The notes under the pieces: model-generated
Told to the model about the DNA's origin: nothing
What the model saw: the letters and a program-made list of their open reading frames with translations, nothing else
The model's database searches: none
In this document: in pieces, positions 49,913 to 61,702 of the stretch
How the letters are laid out: each line of letters begins with the position of its first letter
Position numbering within the stretch: position 1 is the first letter of the stretch
Position numbers and translations under genes: made by a program
Source: Protonemura montana
Taxonomy: Eukaryota > Arthropoda > Insecta > Plecoptera > Nemouridae
Direction: 5' to 3'
Assembly (NCBI GenBank): GCA_947568835.1
Contig: OX387607.1
Location: 16,729,701-16,793,700 of the forward strand
DNA length: 64,000 nucleotides

Positions 49913-50616
49913 GTACTTTATGTCAGTTTTACAGGCAGAAACACTCGGTACTTTGATGAGGAATTTCACTCGCTAACGACGAGGGTGGCTTTCTTAGAAC
50001 AGAGCCGAGATTTTCAGTTACACCTTTGTAGAGCACCCAAGAGAAACTAATTATGCGTACAGAACTTTAAGCAATATTGCTCATAGAAATAATTAAGATT
50101 TTCATCTTTTGTATGTTAACGCGTGTCAGTAGACAAAGCTGATTGTTCGTTTGGAACTAAAATCTATTACATTTTGAGAAAGCAGAAAGCTTCTAATGCT
50201 TTAAAGTTGCTACCAGCTGGTAGCAGCTATAGCTTCATTAAAACGACAATATGTTTCTTAAAAGACATATGACAAAAGCTGCTCGTTTCTTGCCTCCAAG
50301 TTTTATAAGAAATATCAATTTCAAAGCTATTCAGATTTATTTTTCCCATAAGAATTACTTTTATGCCGTTTATTACAGTACATTTACATTACACTGGAGT
50401 TGCGGATTATTTTAAATACTTCAATTATTAATCAAATTCTATAGCATAGTTTTCATATTAAATAGAAAGTACATAAAACTTGAGTCAAATGCACAGAGTT
50501 GGCTTCTCAAAATGAAATACATTACAGAATCCGTTGATTAAATTATCAAGTTTCCTCACGTCTAGCAAAGTGTTTAACTTTATGTATTTGCAATAGAGAT
50601 GGAGATACCTGGGCCT

Positions 50617-50675
50617 GTGTATGCGTGAATGCGTGGGTGCGTTGGTGGGTGCGTGCGTGGGTGCGTGGGAGTATT
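50617..50675 (+). repeat. Degenerate gcgtgggt repeat
   Basis: Repeated tgcgtgggtgcg motifs of irregular length; alternating purine-pyrimidine character. Confidence 0.6.
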
Positions 50676-50844
50676 CAGGGTAACTCCCCGGGTCAACACA
50701 GAGCAGAGCAGAGAGGCGATTAACTCCAAATACATCTGGCCACGAGTTTCATCTTCTCTTCAAATAACATCGCCTTTATATTAATGCGCCACTTCCTTGT
50801 ACTTGATGCACGATGAAAACAATGAAGATTAACTCTGCAAGTTG

Positions 50845-51015
50845 GAGGGCCCACGCCTAGAGGTCGGGGTGCTCTCTGCTAGTTCGAGGGCCCACGCCTA
50901 GAGGTCGGGGTGCTCTCTGCTAGTTCGAGGGCCCACGCCTAGAGGTCGGGGTGCTCTCTGCTAGTTGTAGCGACCACGCGTAGAGGTCGGGGTGCTCACT
51001 GCTAGTCTAGGTCTC
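50845..51015 (+). repeat. 41-bp tandem repeat, about four copies
   Basis: gagggcccacgcctagaggt and cggggtgctctctgctagtt recur at 50,845, 50,886 and 50,927, with a diverged fourth (gtagcgaccacgcgtag) at 50,968. GC-rich island in AT-rich surroundings. Confidence 0.92.
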
Positions 51016-52689
51016 TCTGTCTAGGTCGGGGTGGCTAAAATTTTTCGGGACAACTGGCCGGGATTTTCTAAGCTAATGATTGTCAGTTTATTTTATCTTT
51101 TACATCAATTAGCTCAGAAATAACGCTTTGAAAAGTGACTTTAATTTAAAAAAATTTGAATTTGTAAGAATACCAAGAAAAACTACAGGATTTATTTTCT
51201 GATAGCTCATAACAAATTGGGTTTTTTTTCTCTTCATTTCACGTGACTTTGATGTAATCAAATGGTTTGTACGTTTTCGCGATAAACACTGTACTTTTTT
51301 AAATAACTTAACAAATATTCAGAAGCGTTCGACCCAAGAACTGGTGCAAGTTACGAGCAAACTGATTTCATGCAAATGAAATTAAACTCGGCTAATAATG
51401 ATAATGTATCGAATAATATTTCGTCTCTCTGCGAATATATATATGCAATGTGCAACAACAACTTCTGCCCGTTGTTTTTTATGACCGACTGAATCCATAA
51501 ACTTATTTGACCAGCAAGAAATTAGCATTATTCGAATATGTAACAGAAAGTTTGCATTGCTTTTAGCCCGCGTGGCAAACACGGCCAAATACCAAACACG
51601 GCCAAAACGTTTTTAAGATCCTTTTTTCTTACAACACGTACACAAATCACTTGAGTTACTGAACATTTTGCAAACATTTGCAATATTTTTAGCGAGCGTC
51701 AATCGGCTGTTTAACCTCGTCCCATATTAGAATACGATTATGACTATTTTTTTTTTCACAGGAAAAACGTTCGACAAGGTGTTCCGTAAAAAAACCCCAA
51801 CATGATCATCACTTGGACTTCGGCCACATAACCTCAAAGTGACGAAAACAAAACAACAAACTGACAGAAATATTTTCAATGAATCACGGTCCCGTTGCCC
51901 CCAAAGCTGACTCATTTAAAATTTAAACGTCAAACTTTTTTTCAGCTAAAATGTGTTGAAATTCGCTTTAAAACGCGAATCGGGCCGCATTTTAAGCGAA
52001 AAAAAGATAAGTTGTTGCAAAACGCGAGTTCTAAGATGCAGGTCCAGTCGAATTACAAACTACAAGTGAATTTATTACCGTAGTTATTATTAAAATTGAT
52101 TAAATTCTAGAGGCGGAATCTCCGGACAGAATTTCTGAGTTATTACCATCTGAATTATGTACCAATATTCTGTGTTCATTTCATTTCCCCTCACATATTG
52201 CGGCGATCAAATGATATCTACTCTCGTCTGCGTTTAGTTTATATATGCATATAAAGTTTGATTCGTCTTCTTCAGTTTATTTTGCTTGAATGAAGATACT
52301 GAAATAGCCCGAGCACCTTGGGCGAGTGACATAACTCATAAATAACAGCAGGTCTTCTCTGTCTAGCGTCATGAACCTCATATAACCTCATCTCGCTCAC
52401 ATGCCTCGAGGCAATCACAACCCATTATCAATGGAAATTCAGAAAATGTAAATAGCCTTAGGTTAGGCATTTGAGAAAATACATTCAGGAAATATCAGAC
52501 TCTGATTTGAGATAGGCTGAAGAACAAATTAGGCATTGTCGAATTTAACTAATTGCCTCAATAAATTACTAGATTGATTCATCGAATGTATCTAAAAGCT
52601 TTATTGCTATTTGCTGGAAATGTACTAATTTATTCTGTGAAGTCCAAGCCGTTGCTTTTGCAATCTCTTTCTGTAGAAAGTTTCGCAAG

Positions 52690-52830
52690 GAAATGGGAAA
52701 GGGCACGCGCCAGTCCCTCGGGGGAACGTAATGTTAATAAATTAGATGTCTTTTGCCCGAGCCGGGATACGAACTCAGGTATCACGCGGCAGCTCAAGAC
52801 AAATGTTAGACACTTTGACTGATCGGATTA
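52690..52830 (-). repeat. Relic of a tRNA-derived SINE
   Basis: On the minus strand gagttcgtatcccggctcgg contains a B-box-like agttcgtatcc, and ttgagctgccgcgtgatacc lies upstream in tRNA-like order. A GC-rich stretch (ccccgagggactggcgcgtg) follows. The tRNA fold is not intact. Confidence 0.4.
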
Positions 52831-53253
52831 TGTTTACAATGGAGAAAAAAAAACGTGAATTAAAACCTGTTTTATTGTAAAAATTGTGTAATTACTGGCG
52901 ACGTAGAAGCTGAATTAAAGTTCAAAATATTATAATTTTACAAAAATATATTGAATTTACAAAGATGGCAAAGTATCTCGTTGAAAATTAACTTCTGTGA
53001 TTTTATTTATGTGACTTGCTCTTAGTAAGTTTTGAATTGATAAAGTTGAACTTTACAATATGAAAACTTAACAAAATTATTAATACTCGCAATTTGTATT
53101 TATTATTATTAGACAACACGTCCGACAGAAAGTTCAAGAGAAATATTTCATTTTGACTGAAATCAGATGAATCTTTTTCAACAGGATATTTGTTTGATCT
53201 CCACTGAGGTTTGGGGCTCGTAAACCCATCCTAAAACATAGCGTAGTTAATTA

Positions 53254-53545
53254 CTGATCTCAAATAACCTGGATAGAGCATAGGATCCAGCCAGCTGATC
53301 TCAAATAACCTGGATAGAGCATAGGATCCAGCCTGCTGATCTCAAATAACCTGGATAGAGCATAGGATCCAGCCAGCTGATCTCAAATAACCTGGATAGA
53401 GCATAGGATCCAGCCAGCTGATCTCAAATAACCTGGATAGAGCATAGGATCCAGCGAGCTAATCTCAAATAACCTGGATAGAGCATAGGATCCAGCCAGC
53501 TGATCTCAAATAACCTGGATAGAACATAGGATCCAGTCACCTGAT
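53254..53545 (+). repeat. 41-bp tandem repeat, about seven copies
   Basis: ctgatctcaaataacctgga and tagagcataggatccagcca recur every 41 bp from 53,254. Copies are almost identical, each with one BamHI site. It lies about 300 bp past the splice donor of the ETHR-like exon, so it is probably intronic. Confidence 0.95.
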
Positions 53546-53764
53546 AAAAATTGAAGGCATGCAATCCATTGTTGGCAACAGGCAGAAATCCCTAAATCAG
53601 ATATATCCTTTAAGTTTTTATGCTAATTTTAGAGTTTTTGAAACACGTCTTTAACCAATTTTGACCGTCAAAATGGTGAACACTACGAAAATCACAAAAA
53701 CTACAGATTACAACACCTTAAATAGGGTGAGCCCTTTGCACCCACAGTCAGAAACATTTCAGAT

Positions 53765-53806
53765 CCAGGATATTCCAGGATATTCCAGGATATTCCAGGA
53801 TATTTA
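53765..53806 (+). repeat. 10-bp tandem repeat (ccaggatatt)
   Basis: Four copies, beginning about 45 bp on the intron side of the ETHR-like exon's donor. Confidence 0.9.
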
Positions 53807-53852
53807 AACACACAACACCACAATCACTATCACAATAGTGATGGCTACTCAC

Positions 53853-54204
53853 ACATCTCCTGTCCCAGCACCCACGTCTCGGGTCGTGAGTTGACCTCGA
53901 CCAGGACTGTTGGCGTGCAGACCAGCAGCACCAGCAGATCGGCAAGACTCAAGTTGATCAGGAAGATGTTGGTGCTGTTCCTCATGTCCTTGGACTTGAG
54001 GATCACCAGTGGCACCATGACGTTTCCCACGACGCCGATCACCATAATCAAGATGCATATTATCATTGACGCCGTACGAATGTAGCTGGGAAAGACCGGA
54101 CCGTCGCCACTGGTCGAATCATTCTCGGGTGCCGTGAAGTTGAACTGATTGTAGAAATACGAGAGGCTGGTGTTATCGATGACTGGTACAAGAGCAGAAA
54201 TCAT
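53853..54204 (-). CDS. ETHR: N-terminal coding exon of ecdysis-triggering hormone receptor-like GPCR (partial)
   Basis: Encodes about 117 residues of a class A peptide GPCR in the plasma membrane. From the proposed Met at 54,204 there is an acidic extracellular N-terminus with N-glycosylation sequons (NTS, NFT, NDS). TM1 follows at about residues 46-70, with the GN of helix 1 inside VIGVVGNVMVP. A short loop KSKDMRNSTN leads into TM2 (about 80-103) with the LSLADLL motif. The exon closes with VEVNSRPETWVLGQEMC, the extracellular start of TM3 with its conserved Cys. This stretch is characteristic of insect ETH receptors, which bind ETH from Inka cells and couple to Gq; related TRH/neuromedin-type receptors are the alternative. 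The exon ends after the T of the Cys codon at a GTGAGT donor (53,847-53,852), phase 1. The frame stays open upstream of the Met, and a fair acceptor (ctcttgtaccag) lies about 25 bases inside it, so the true 5' end is uncertain. TM3-TM7 are not seen in the window. Confidence 0.75.
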
Positions 54205-57200
54205 AGATGAAGAATTTTGGTGATTTTCGTTAGAAATTTTGCTGGTCTTTTTCGAACATTTGTGTCCGTTTTTATTTAACTTTGTCTTGTTTGTCGCAAA
54301 ATGTAAAAAGCGAGCGCTCAGCTTGGCTGTCCCCGTATCTCAGATGGCATCTGCATATACATTTGTGTGTTTGTGGAATTATTTCGTTCGCTTTTATAAG
54401 TTTTGATAGCGCTTTCGAGTGGTCTTTATTTTACTTCAGAAATGTTTTCTTTAATTCCAGAAGAAATAAACTAAAACACTGTTCGGAAGGCAAAAATTCT
54501 TGTTCGCCCAACTCGTGGGTAGCGATGTCATCATTGCCAACAGTAACTCGATTCGCGTGGAATTCCACTCGGCAAGTTGGCAACGCGGATTAAGACGCAA
54601 TCAGCCGTGAAGAGCATATTTTCTCGAATGCACCGTGACAACAAATGCGACGAGCAAAGTGCAATTGTTTCCCGGCTCGGTAATGCACTTTAGCAAACAA
54701 GATTGCACTAAAACTTCGTTGCGCAAGAAATGTTCGAATTCGTATCACTGATTTTAAACTGTCACATATTGACGATTTTTTAAAAAAGTCGTTACTTATT
54801 TGAATTCTGTTCATAGTTTATTCGTCGCACTCTGGCGGCACGTCGCCGAATCTCCTCTAGCAGACGTCATGGCGCGAGGGACCTGAAATATAATTTTTAG
54901 TTAAAATAACACTTTATTTAACGGTAACTTTGATAAAATGCATTTCATTTCTTATTACGGTCGCCTCGGTGATAAACTGGCTGCACTATAATTTAGCAAA
55001 AGTGTTGGAAACTTTTAACAGGCCGTTAGAGGAGTTCATTTTCCGAAGAAAACAGCGTTGTTTATTGGCCCGGGGAATTATTTTATTGCCTGGAAAGATT
55101 GCGGTGCTGTCACCAGTTTCTAATCAGACGCGAGGCATTGGTAATAAAATCACACAATGTCACTAAAAACTGTTGAACTTTACATTTGCTGGAAATTTGT
55201 CCGCGTTTTCATCATAAGAGTGACTTTAGAGTCAAATCACGATCGTCACGAATTGAAATAAACTGCACTCGCTAAACTTTTGATTTGACGTACGTCAAGA
55301 AAAGCTTCCTGTTTTGATAGAAAACAAAAAACACACGACTACTCAGAAGATTTTAAGAAATTAAAAACTTTTTAGAAGGCCATGGCGAGATCAAACGACA
55401 TCATTCAAAACTGAAATGTCATAAATCAAAACAAAACAACAAAAAAACTTGTTCAGTTCCATTTATAAAGACGTTTGTTTGGTGTAAAGAATCCCTGGCG
55501 AAGTCGCTGAACCGTAAGTTCGATTCACAATCTTAAATATTGAAAAGCTTTACAATTTTATCTGTCAGACATTTCTAATTTGACCAAATAATTGTGACCG
55601 GTTAACCAATTCGTGGCCAATACCCAATCTCTCGACCGCGTTCTGGGACTAAGTGCATACTAGAAATAATACCCAAGTACCTACGCATGTACAAAGTTCA
55701 ATTACACCATTCATGAAGCTTTATCATCTTGCGATGGAAACAACATGTGCGCGGCGATATTAATAAACCAAAGGTACGCGAGATCAGAAAGCAAGAACGC
55801 TTTGTCGGGGCAGAGAATTCACCGAAACTTGCCAACTTTCTACCCCATCTTCCCGATCCCCAAACGAGGCAAGATATTTTCCCAAAAAAAAAACTTTCCC
55901 CAACTTTTGTTACATAAAAGGAAGCTGAAATTCACTTAAATCAACTTTCTGAGCCAATTTTCGTAGGCTTCCTAATAATTTTAAGCCATGCTTAAATATC
56001 AAAAATTTTTGAAAGCACTTTTATTAACCTGCTTTAGCACATTTCTTCTCACCGATGTCAGATTAAGTCATTTTTACTACAAGAAAAAAAAAACACTTTT
56101 CTTGGTGATTTTCATTGAGAAAAATAAGCGAACACTATTCCGAGCTCGGTTTCCTGTGTTCTGATCTCATATGATGAATCCTAATAGCAGATAGCATGCA
56201 CTTCCGGAATGCATTACACATAGCAACTTAGCATGAGAGCTGGCACCGGAAGCTTCTTGATTCAAGATAAGACAGCTAGGACAAACACTCGACGTCTTCA
56301 AGAGATCTCATCAGCTGTTATGTTGCTTAGAAGATGCTTCGCAATGACTGGTCATATTTGCACAGTGGTACCACTACAGAAACCAAGCCGAAAATCACAC
56401 AACGTTGAAAAGCTTCTGTTCATTTCATGAAATACAAAAGAATTTGGTGGTGAATCGCTCTTTCAAAGGTATTTTTTTTAAGTCTTAGCAAATATGATTT
56501 TAATGATAGTGTAAATTGAAATGACAGAACGAAAGTAGCGTTGAAAACGATCAAAATTCTCATAAAAATCTCCACCTTTTTATGAAAGTAAACACGAATA
56601 AAAAAAAACTGTGTTTAAACGAACGCACACTTTTATATTCCTTTTAAGATGTTTAGTCTGCGTTCGGTTGAGAAAAAACCGCGATGTTACCAAACCTATG
56701 TTAGCCACTCAAGTGTCATAAATACCTAAACAGAGAGTTTGTTAAATAACCCAACCGACGCCGGTCTGAACCTTAGAGACGCTTGCGTCGCGACGCCACG
56801 ACACCGACGCCGACGCCGACGCTATAGCAGATTGATAATCGACGCTCGCCGTACAGCTGTTCATTGTGGTGTTACGTCACAGAAAGCTGGTAGGCGCCGG
56901 CGCGGGGATAACGAAGATATATATTATTTTTTTTGTGGGTGGTTAAAAATTTGAAACGTGGGGAAATTTTTTTTTTTTTGTTATTTTGATTTTTTTTATG
57001 TTAAACTTATAAAATGTCCAGGTTGCAAAATATGACAGTAAACTGAATTTTAAATTCCACTCGAAGAAAACGTGTGCATCTGAAAACGCTTTCACAAAAC
57101 ATTTCCCAGCAAAACGAGTGAAAATTGTTAAAACGAGAAAAACTGCAGTTTGCAGCGAAAAGCGTTTTCCTTTGGACAGAAAATCGTTTCAACGACGCCG

Positions 57201-57654
57201 TGTTTACCCGAAGAAAGATGCAAGACGCAAAACACAAAAGAAAATGTGAAATGCACTTTCTGAGAAACGTCATTCCATGCAGTGACTCGATGTTGTTTGC
57301 TCGAAACATCTGAGATACGATTGACTGTCAAGTCGTCTGTCATTTTAGAAACTACATTTTTAATACAGAATATCTTTTCCAAATGACAAAAAATTGTTAT
57401 TTTATAAAAAAGATAAATCCTTTTCAATATGAGAAAATATGAATATAAATGTGATTTTACATAGAAATTAATCGGAATCTAGCTTTGAAAAGATAAATTA
57501 AAAAAAAAACACATTTTCCCCTTAAAAAAACACTCAAACATTTAGTAAAACCCACCGCAAGAACCGCAGATTATCCTCGCAGAAACCAACAAAACACGAG
57601 TCTTCCCAAAAAACACTCGAAAACATCACACGAGAAACAAATGTATGAGAAAAA
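54205..57654. other. Region 5' of the ETHR-like exon; no gene recognised
   Basis: This holds the upstream intron, 5'UTR or promoter of the minus-strand receptor exon. I see AT-rich sequence with moderately GC-rich patches (54,290-54,350 and 54,830-54,870). A degenerate tRNA B-box-like motif lies near 55,518 (aagttcgattca). A short CGACGC-type repeat lies at about 56,795-56,825, and there are T-runs at 56,929-56,996. The longest open frames (56,233-56,430 plus; 57,007-57,309 minus) show no recognisable domain and no convincing splice borders. No promoter element can be assigned with confidence. Confidence 0.4.
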
Positions 57655-57819
57655 ACTTTCGACTTGTGTCAAGTTTTGACAACCGCGGCGCGCGTAAAGA
57701 CGCTCGCGAGTTGCGAGCTGCGTATCGAGGCTGGACGACGCTCCGTACGTGTTGACAGGGCGAGCTTCGAAGCCCGACTGTCTCATCGACGCCGAGTCTA
57801 GCGGGACCCGAGCCGAGCT

Positions 57820-59010
57820 CCTGAGCCGAGCTCCCAAGCCGAGCGCCCAAGCCGAGCACCCAAGCCAAGCCAAGCACCCAAGCCCAGCACCCAAGCCAAG
57901 CACCCAAGCCAAGCACCCAAGCCAAGCCAAGCCACCAAGCCCAGCACCCAAGCCAAGCCAAGCACCCAAGCCCAGCACCCAAGCCAAGCACCCAAGCCAA
58001 GCCAAGCTCCCAAGCCCAGCACCCAAGCCAAGCACCCAAGCCAAGCCAAGCACCCAAGCCGAGCACCCAAGCCAAGCACCCAAGCCAAGCACCCAAGCCA
58101 AGCACCCAAGCCAAGCACCCAAGCCAAGCCAAGCTCCCAAGCCAAGCCAAGCACCCAAGCCAAGCCAAGCACCCAAGCCCAGCACCCAAGCCAAGCCAAG
58201 CACCCAAGCCCAGCACCCAAGCCAAGCACCCAAGCCAAGCACCCAAGCCGAGCACCCAAGCCAAGCACCCAAGCCAAGCACCCAAGCCAAGCACCCAAGC
58301 CAAGCACCCAAGCCGAGCCAAGCACCCAAGCCAAGCCAAGCTCCCAAGCCGATCACCCAAGCCAAGCCAAGCACCCAAGCCAAGCCAAGCACCCAAGCCA
58401 AGCCAAGCACCCAAGCCAAGCCAAGCACCCAAGCCGATCACCCAAGCCAAGCCAAGCACCCAAGCCAAGCACCCAAGCCAAGCCGAGCACCCAAACCAAG
58501 CCGAGCACCCAAGCCGAGCACCCAAGCCCAGCACCCAAGCCGAGCCAAGCCAAGCACCCAAGCCAAGCACCCAAGCCAAGCACCCAAACCGAGCACCCAA
58601 ACCAAGCCAAGCACCCAAGCCAAGCCAAGCCAAGCACCCAAGCCAAGCCAAGCCAAGCACCCAAGCCAAGCACCCAAGCCAAGCCAAGCCAAGCCAAGCA
58701 CCCAAGCCAAGCCAAGCCAAGCACCCAAGCCAAGCACCCAAGCCAAGCCAAGCCAAGCCAAGCACCCAAACCGAGCACCCAAACCAAGCCAAGCACCCAA
58801 GCCAAGCCAAGCCAAGCACCCAAGCCAAGCCAAGCCAAGCACCCAAGCCAAGCACCCAAGCCAAGCCAAGCCAAGCCCAGCACCCAAGCTAAGCCAAGCA
58901 CCCAAACCGAGCACCCAAACCAAGCACCCAAGCCAAGCACCCAAGCCAAGCCAAGCCAAGCACCCATGCCAAGCCAAGCCAAGCACCCAAGCCAAGCCGA
59001 GCACACAAAC
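57820..59010 (+). repeat. Array built from two units, ccaag (5 bp) and cacccaag (8 bp)
   Basis: About 1.2 kb made almost entirely of the 5-mer and 8-mer in irregular order, with rare substitutions (cgagc, ccagc, aaacc, gatc). Both units have length 2 modulo 3 and lack stop codons, so several frames on both strands stay open for 200-430 codons. The longest, plus 57,749-59,038, reads as QAKPSTQ/QAPKPS; minus frames read as LGLGAWLG. None has a recognised domain and I treat them as repeat artefacts. The 5' flank (57,660-57,820) is unusually rich in CpG. Confidence 0.9.
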
Positions 59011-59361
59011 TACGCTACTCTTAATTTGCCTATCTTGACTTCTTATCCTGCTGGTCACTCGCTTATCCTTTTATCCCCTTTCTATTTCACGACAGTGTTT
59101 ATGAATATCTTGCAACTGTTAGGTTTTGAAGTTTACTGAAACCATAACGTTTAAATTACTGCATTTTCTGTCAAAAATTCGCTAAATCCGCACAGATTTT
59201 ACTTTAAAAAATTGCTAAAACAATTTTTTGCCTTCTAGAGAAATGTGTGATCAAAAGGATTCGTGCCCTTACTTAGTTTTTAAATATGTGCATTCTAAAA
59301 TAAAGTGTATTTTAAATTGATCTTTTTACCAATTCGCTATCTTTTAATGTGCGTTTTTTCC

Positions 59362-59490
59362 AGGTCGCCTTGGTGCTCTTCGACATGAGTAGGTTCTGTT
59401 AGATTCATCATCATCCTCATCATCACCCACTCTTGCACCGAGTGCCACGTGGCCAGTTGTCAAAACAGTGCGTCGTTAAACACCAGGAAT
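59362..59490 (+). mobile_element. SINE tail fragment
   Basis: Only the 3' end of the 5S-SINE family is present: a cttggtgctcttcgac-type stretch, a gccacgtggccag segment and gtgcgtcgttaaacacc. It is more diverged than the other copies and has an extra catcatc expansion, indicating an older insertion. Confidence 0.6.
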
Positions 59491-61003
59491 AACAAATCAG
59501 TTTGAATTATTTTACTTTTCCAACGTTCTGAACCGATTAAGATAATAAAATCAAGTTAAGTTTTATCTTGATGGCGCCGAAAAACTAACTCGTTTGCCCA
59601 TTGTTCTCGTATAGGAAGGAATTTTTTTCGACAATCTGTCAAAATATCAAAAGTAAACCGTCACTCAAAAATAAGACTATATTCAAATTCCACCTTCGAG
59701 CTATTCTGACGTCACGAGCTCGTCATACCTGGGACCTGTACGTTATAAAACGAGTACAATACACGTTTAAACGCACTTTTTTTTATTGAATAATTCCCGT
59801 TCGATAAATTACAGTAAAACATTTTTAAATCAGAGACGGAAAGAGTTTTTTCTTACACGCAAAGTTCAGTTAGCCGGCACGTGAAACGTGACAGTCAAGA
59901 ATTATCTAATTAGTTTCATTTAATGCCTTATAATACCCGAGGTATTATGACCACTTACAAACTAATACCGTGTGATTTATGGCGTTCCATTGATCTGTTC
60001 GGAAATAGTTGCAGGTTCGAATCCCGGTTTCATTTGCTGGAAGATGGCTGACATTCTCATCTCTGGCATTTAATATTAGGATGAATTACTCTCGTTTAAT
60101 TACTCCTAACTGCTAATTGAAATAGTTTCCATAATTGAACGCAAACAAAAGGAAATCCATTATAATATTATTTCGGTGCCAGATATGTGGGTTGTCAAAA
60201 AAAATAAATAAGTGATGTTAACGATTGCCAACAACTTTATAGATATATGCTTAGGAAATATATTTTAAATGGTGTTTCTCGATTCAGAATTTATTGTTTT
60301 TCGAAGAAGTTAACGCTGGCGGAAATGACCGAAAAGTTGGCTAAGAATGTCTGAAAAATTATGCAATTATGGCGTCTGTTAAATAATTAGGTCTTGCCTC
60401 TATAATCTAGCGAAAAAAAATGAATAAATATCGTGAATAACTGAGTAATAAACACCTGAGCATTGGCAGGTCGAGAGTACAGAAAAAATTGTTAAGATTT
60501 GCTGTCAAAACCTGGCAATATAATTGCACGGCTGGGATTCTGAACGATACAAAACGAGGTTCCAAAAACAAAAAAAACAAAAAAAACTAATCTAGATATA
60601 AAATGATAAATAATTAATAGCTACAAGAAAGGTAAATGTAGATGATGTTTTTATCAAGACGATACAGAAACAACGCAGTAATTGAAGTAATTAAATGTGT
60701 TTAAAAACTGAAAGACGGTGATTTAAGTCAAAGTTGGTCCATGAAATGTTTTTGCCGACCCCTTTAGGTTCTCACCGTTTCAAGATCTTCTCAAGTGCAA
60801 TTTACGCGGACAATTTCGCAAAGAAGCAACACGAGAAACGCGATTCTGGCCTAAAAATGCTTTTACGTTTCATGCGTTTTATTTTCATTCGTCTAAATAA
60901 AGACGCACTTTGGGCGAACTTTATCTTCTGGAAACGAAACGTTTTGTTCCCTTTTTTCCGTCTGGATTTTTAACCGACTTGAAATTTATCCATAGCAGTA
61001 ACC
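59491..61003. other. Non-coding DNA
   Basis: A small palindrome (ataatacc-cga-ggtattat, 59,930-59,948) and the isolated B box near 60,015 are the only structures. The minus frame into 60,921 is the end of the 13-bp array frame. Confidence 0.4.
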
Positions 61004-61503
61004 CATAGCAAATATCCCATAGCAAATATCCCATGACAGTAACCCATGACAGTAACCCATGACAGTAACCCATGACAGTAACCCATGACAGTAACCCATG
61101 ACAGTAACCCATGACAGTAACCCATGATAGTAACCCATGATAGTAACCCATGATAGTAACCCATGATAGTAACCCATGACAGTAACCCATGACAGTAACC
61201 CATGACAGTAACCCATGACAGTAACCCATAACAGTAACCCATGACAGTAACCCATGACAGTAACCCATGACAGTAACCCATGACAGTAACCCATGACAGT
61301 AACCCATGACAGTAACCCATGACAGTAACCCATGACAGTAACCCATGACAGTAACCCATGACAGTAACCCATGACAGTAACCCATGACAGTAACCCATGA
61401 CAGTAACCCATGACAGTAACCCATGACAGTAACCCATGACAGTAACCCATGACAGTAACCCATGACAGTAACCCATGACAGTAACCCATGACAGTAACCC
61501 ATC
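61004..61503 (+). repeat. 13-bp tandem repeat (acagtaacccatg), about 38 copies
   Basis: Nearly perfect 13-mers with a block of gatagtaacccat variants at about 61,125-61,170 and caaatatcccat units at the left edge. As 13 is 1 modulo 3, all three minus frames read through as MGYCHGLLSWVTV repeats of 168-206 codons; not genes. Confidence 0.97.
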
Positions 61504-61702
61504 CAGTAATGACCATAATGGTCACAAAGATATGACCACACATGACAATCGGTTTATTCATGAAGGCGCTCAAACATTTCTCTTCAAACTTCGGTATCAA
61601 CAAACTTTTCTTTGCCGTTTTTTCTTCTTATGCAGAGAGTAAAATATGATGTAAACAATTACAATGAATATTTACTTTCTTACAGAATACCATTTAGATT
61701 TC

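Larger units (their letters stand above)
48358..53253. other. AT-rich non-coding DNA between arrays
   Basis: Other than the arrays at 49.8 and 50.6-51.0 kb and the SINE relic at 52.7 kb, I see no gene or repeat. On the minus strand this would be downstream intron of the ETHR-like gene; no TM3-TM7 exon was spotted. Confidence 0.4.

Noticed and set aside
50845..53545. Shared origin of the four arrays with 41-43 bp periods
   Set aside because: Unit sequences are unrelated; the similar length is probably coincidence.
53849..54085. Other-frame frames overlapping the receptor exon (minus 53,849-54,058; plus 53,891-54,085)
   Set aside because: Shadows of the receptor reading frame; the receptor frame carries recognisable TM motifs.
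56233..56430. Plus-strand 65-codon frame starting with ATG
   Set aside because: Fair codon mix but no recognisable motif, no promoter or splice context.
57571..59058. Open frames of 178-429 codons on both strands
   Set aside because: Product of stop-free 5-mer/8-mer repeats; multiple overlapping frames on both strands and no domains.
60921..61603. Minus-strand frames of 168-206 codons reading MGYCHGLLSWVTV repeats
   Set aside because: 13-bp repeat without stops in any minus frame; three frames are equally open.
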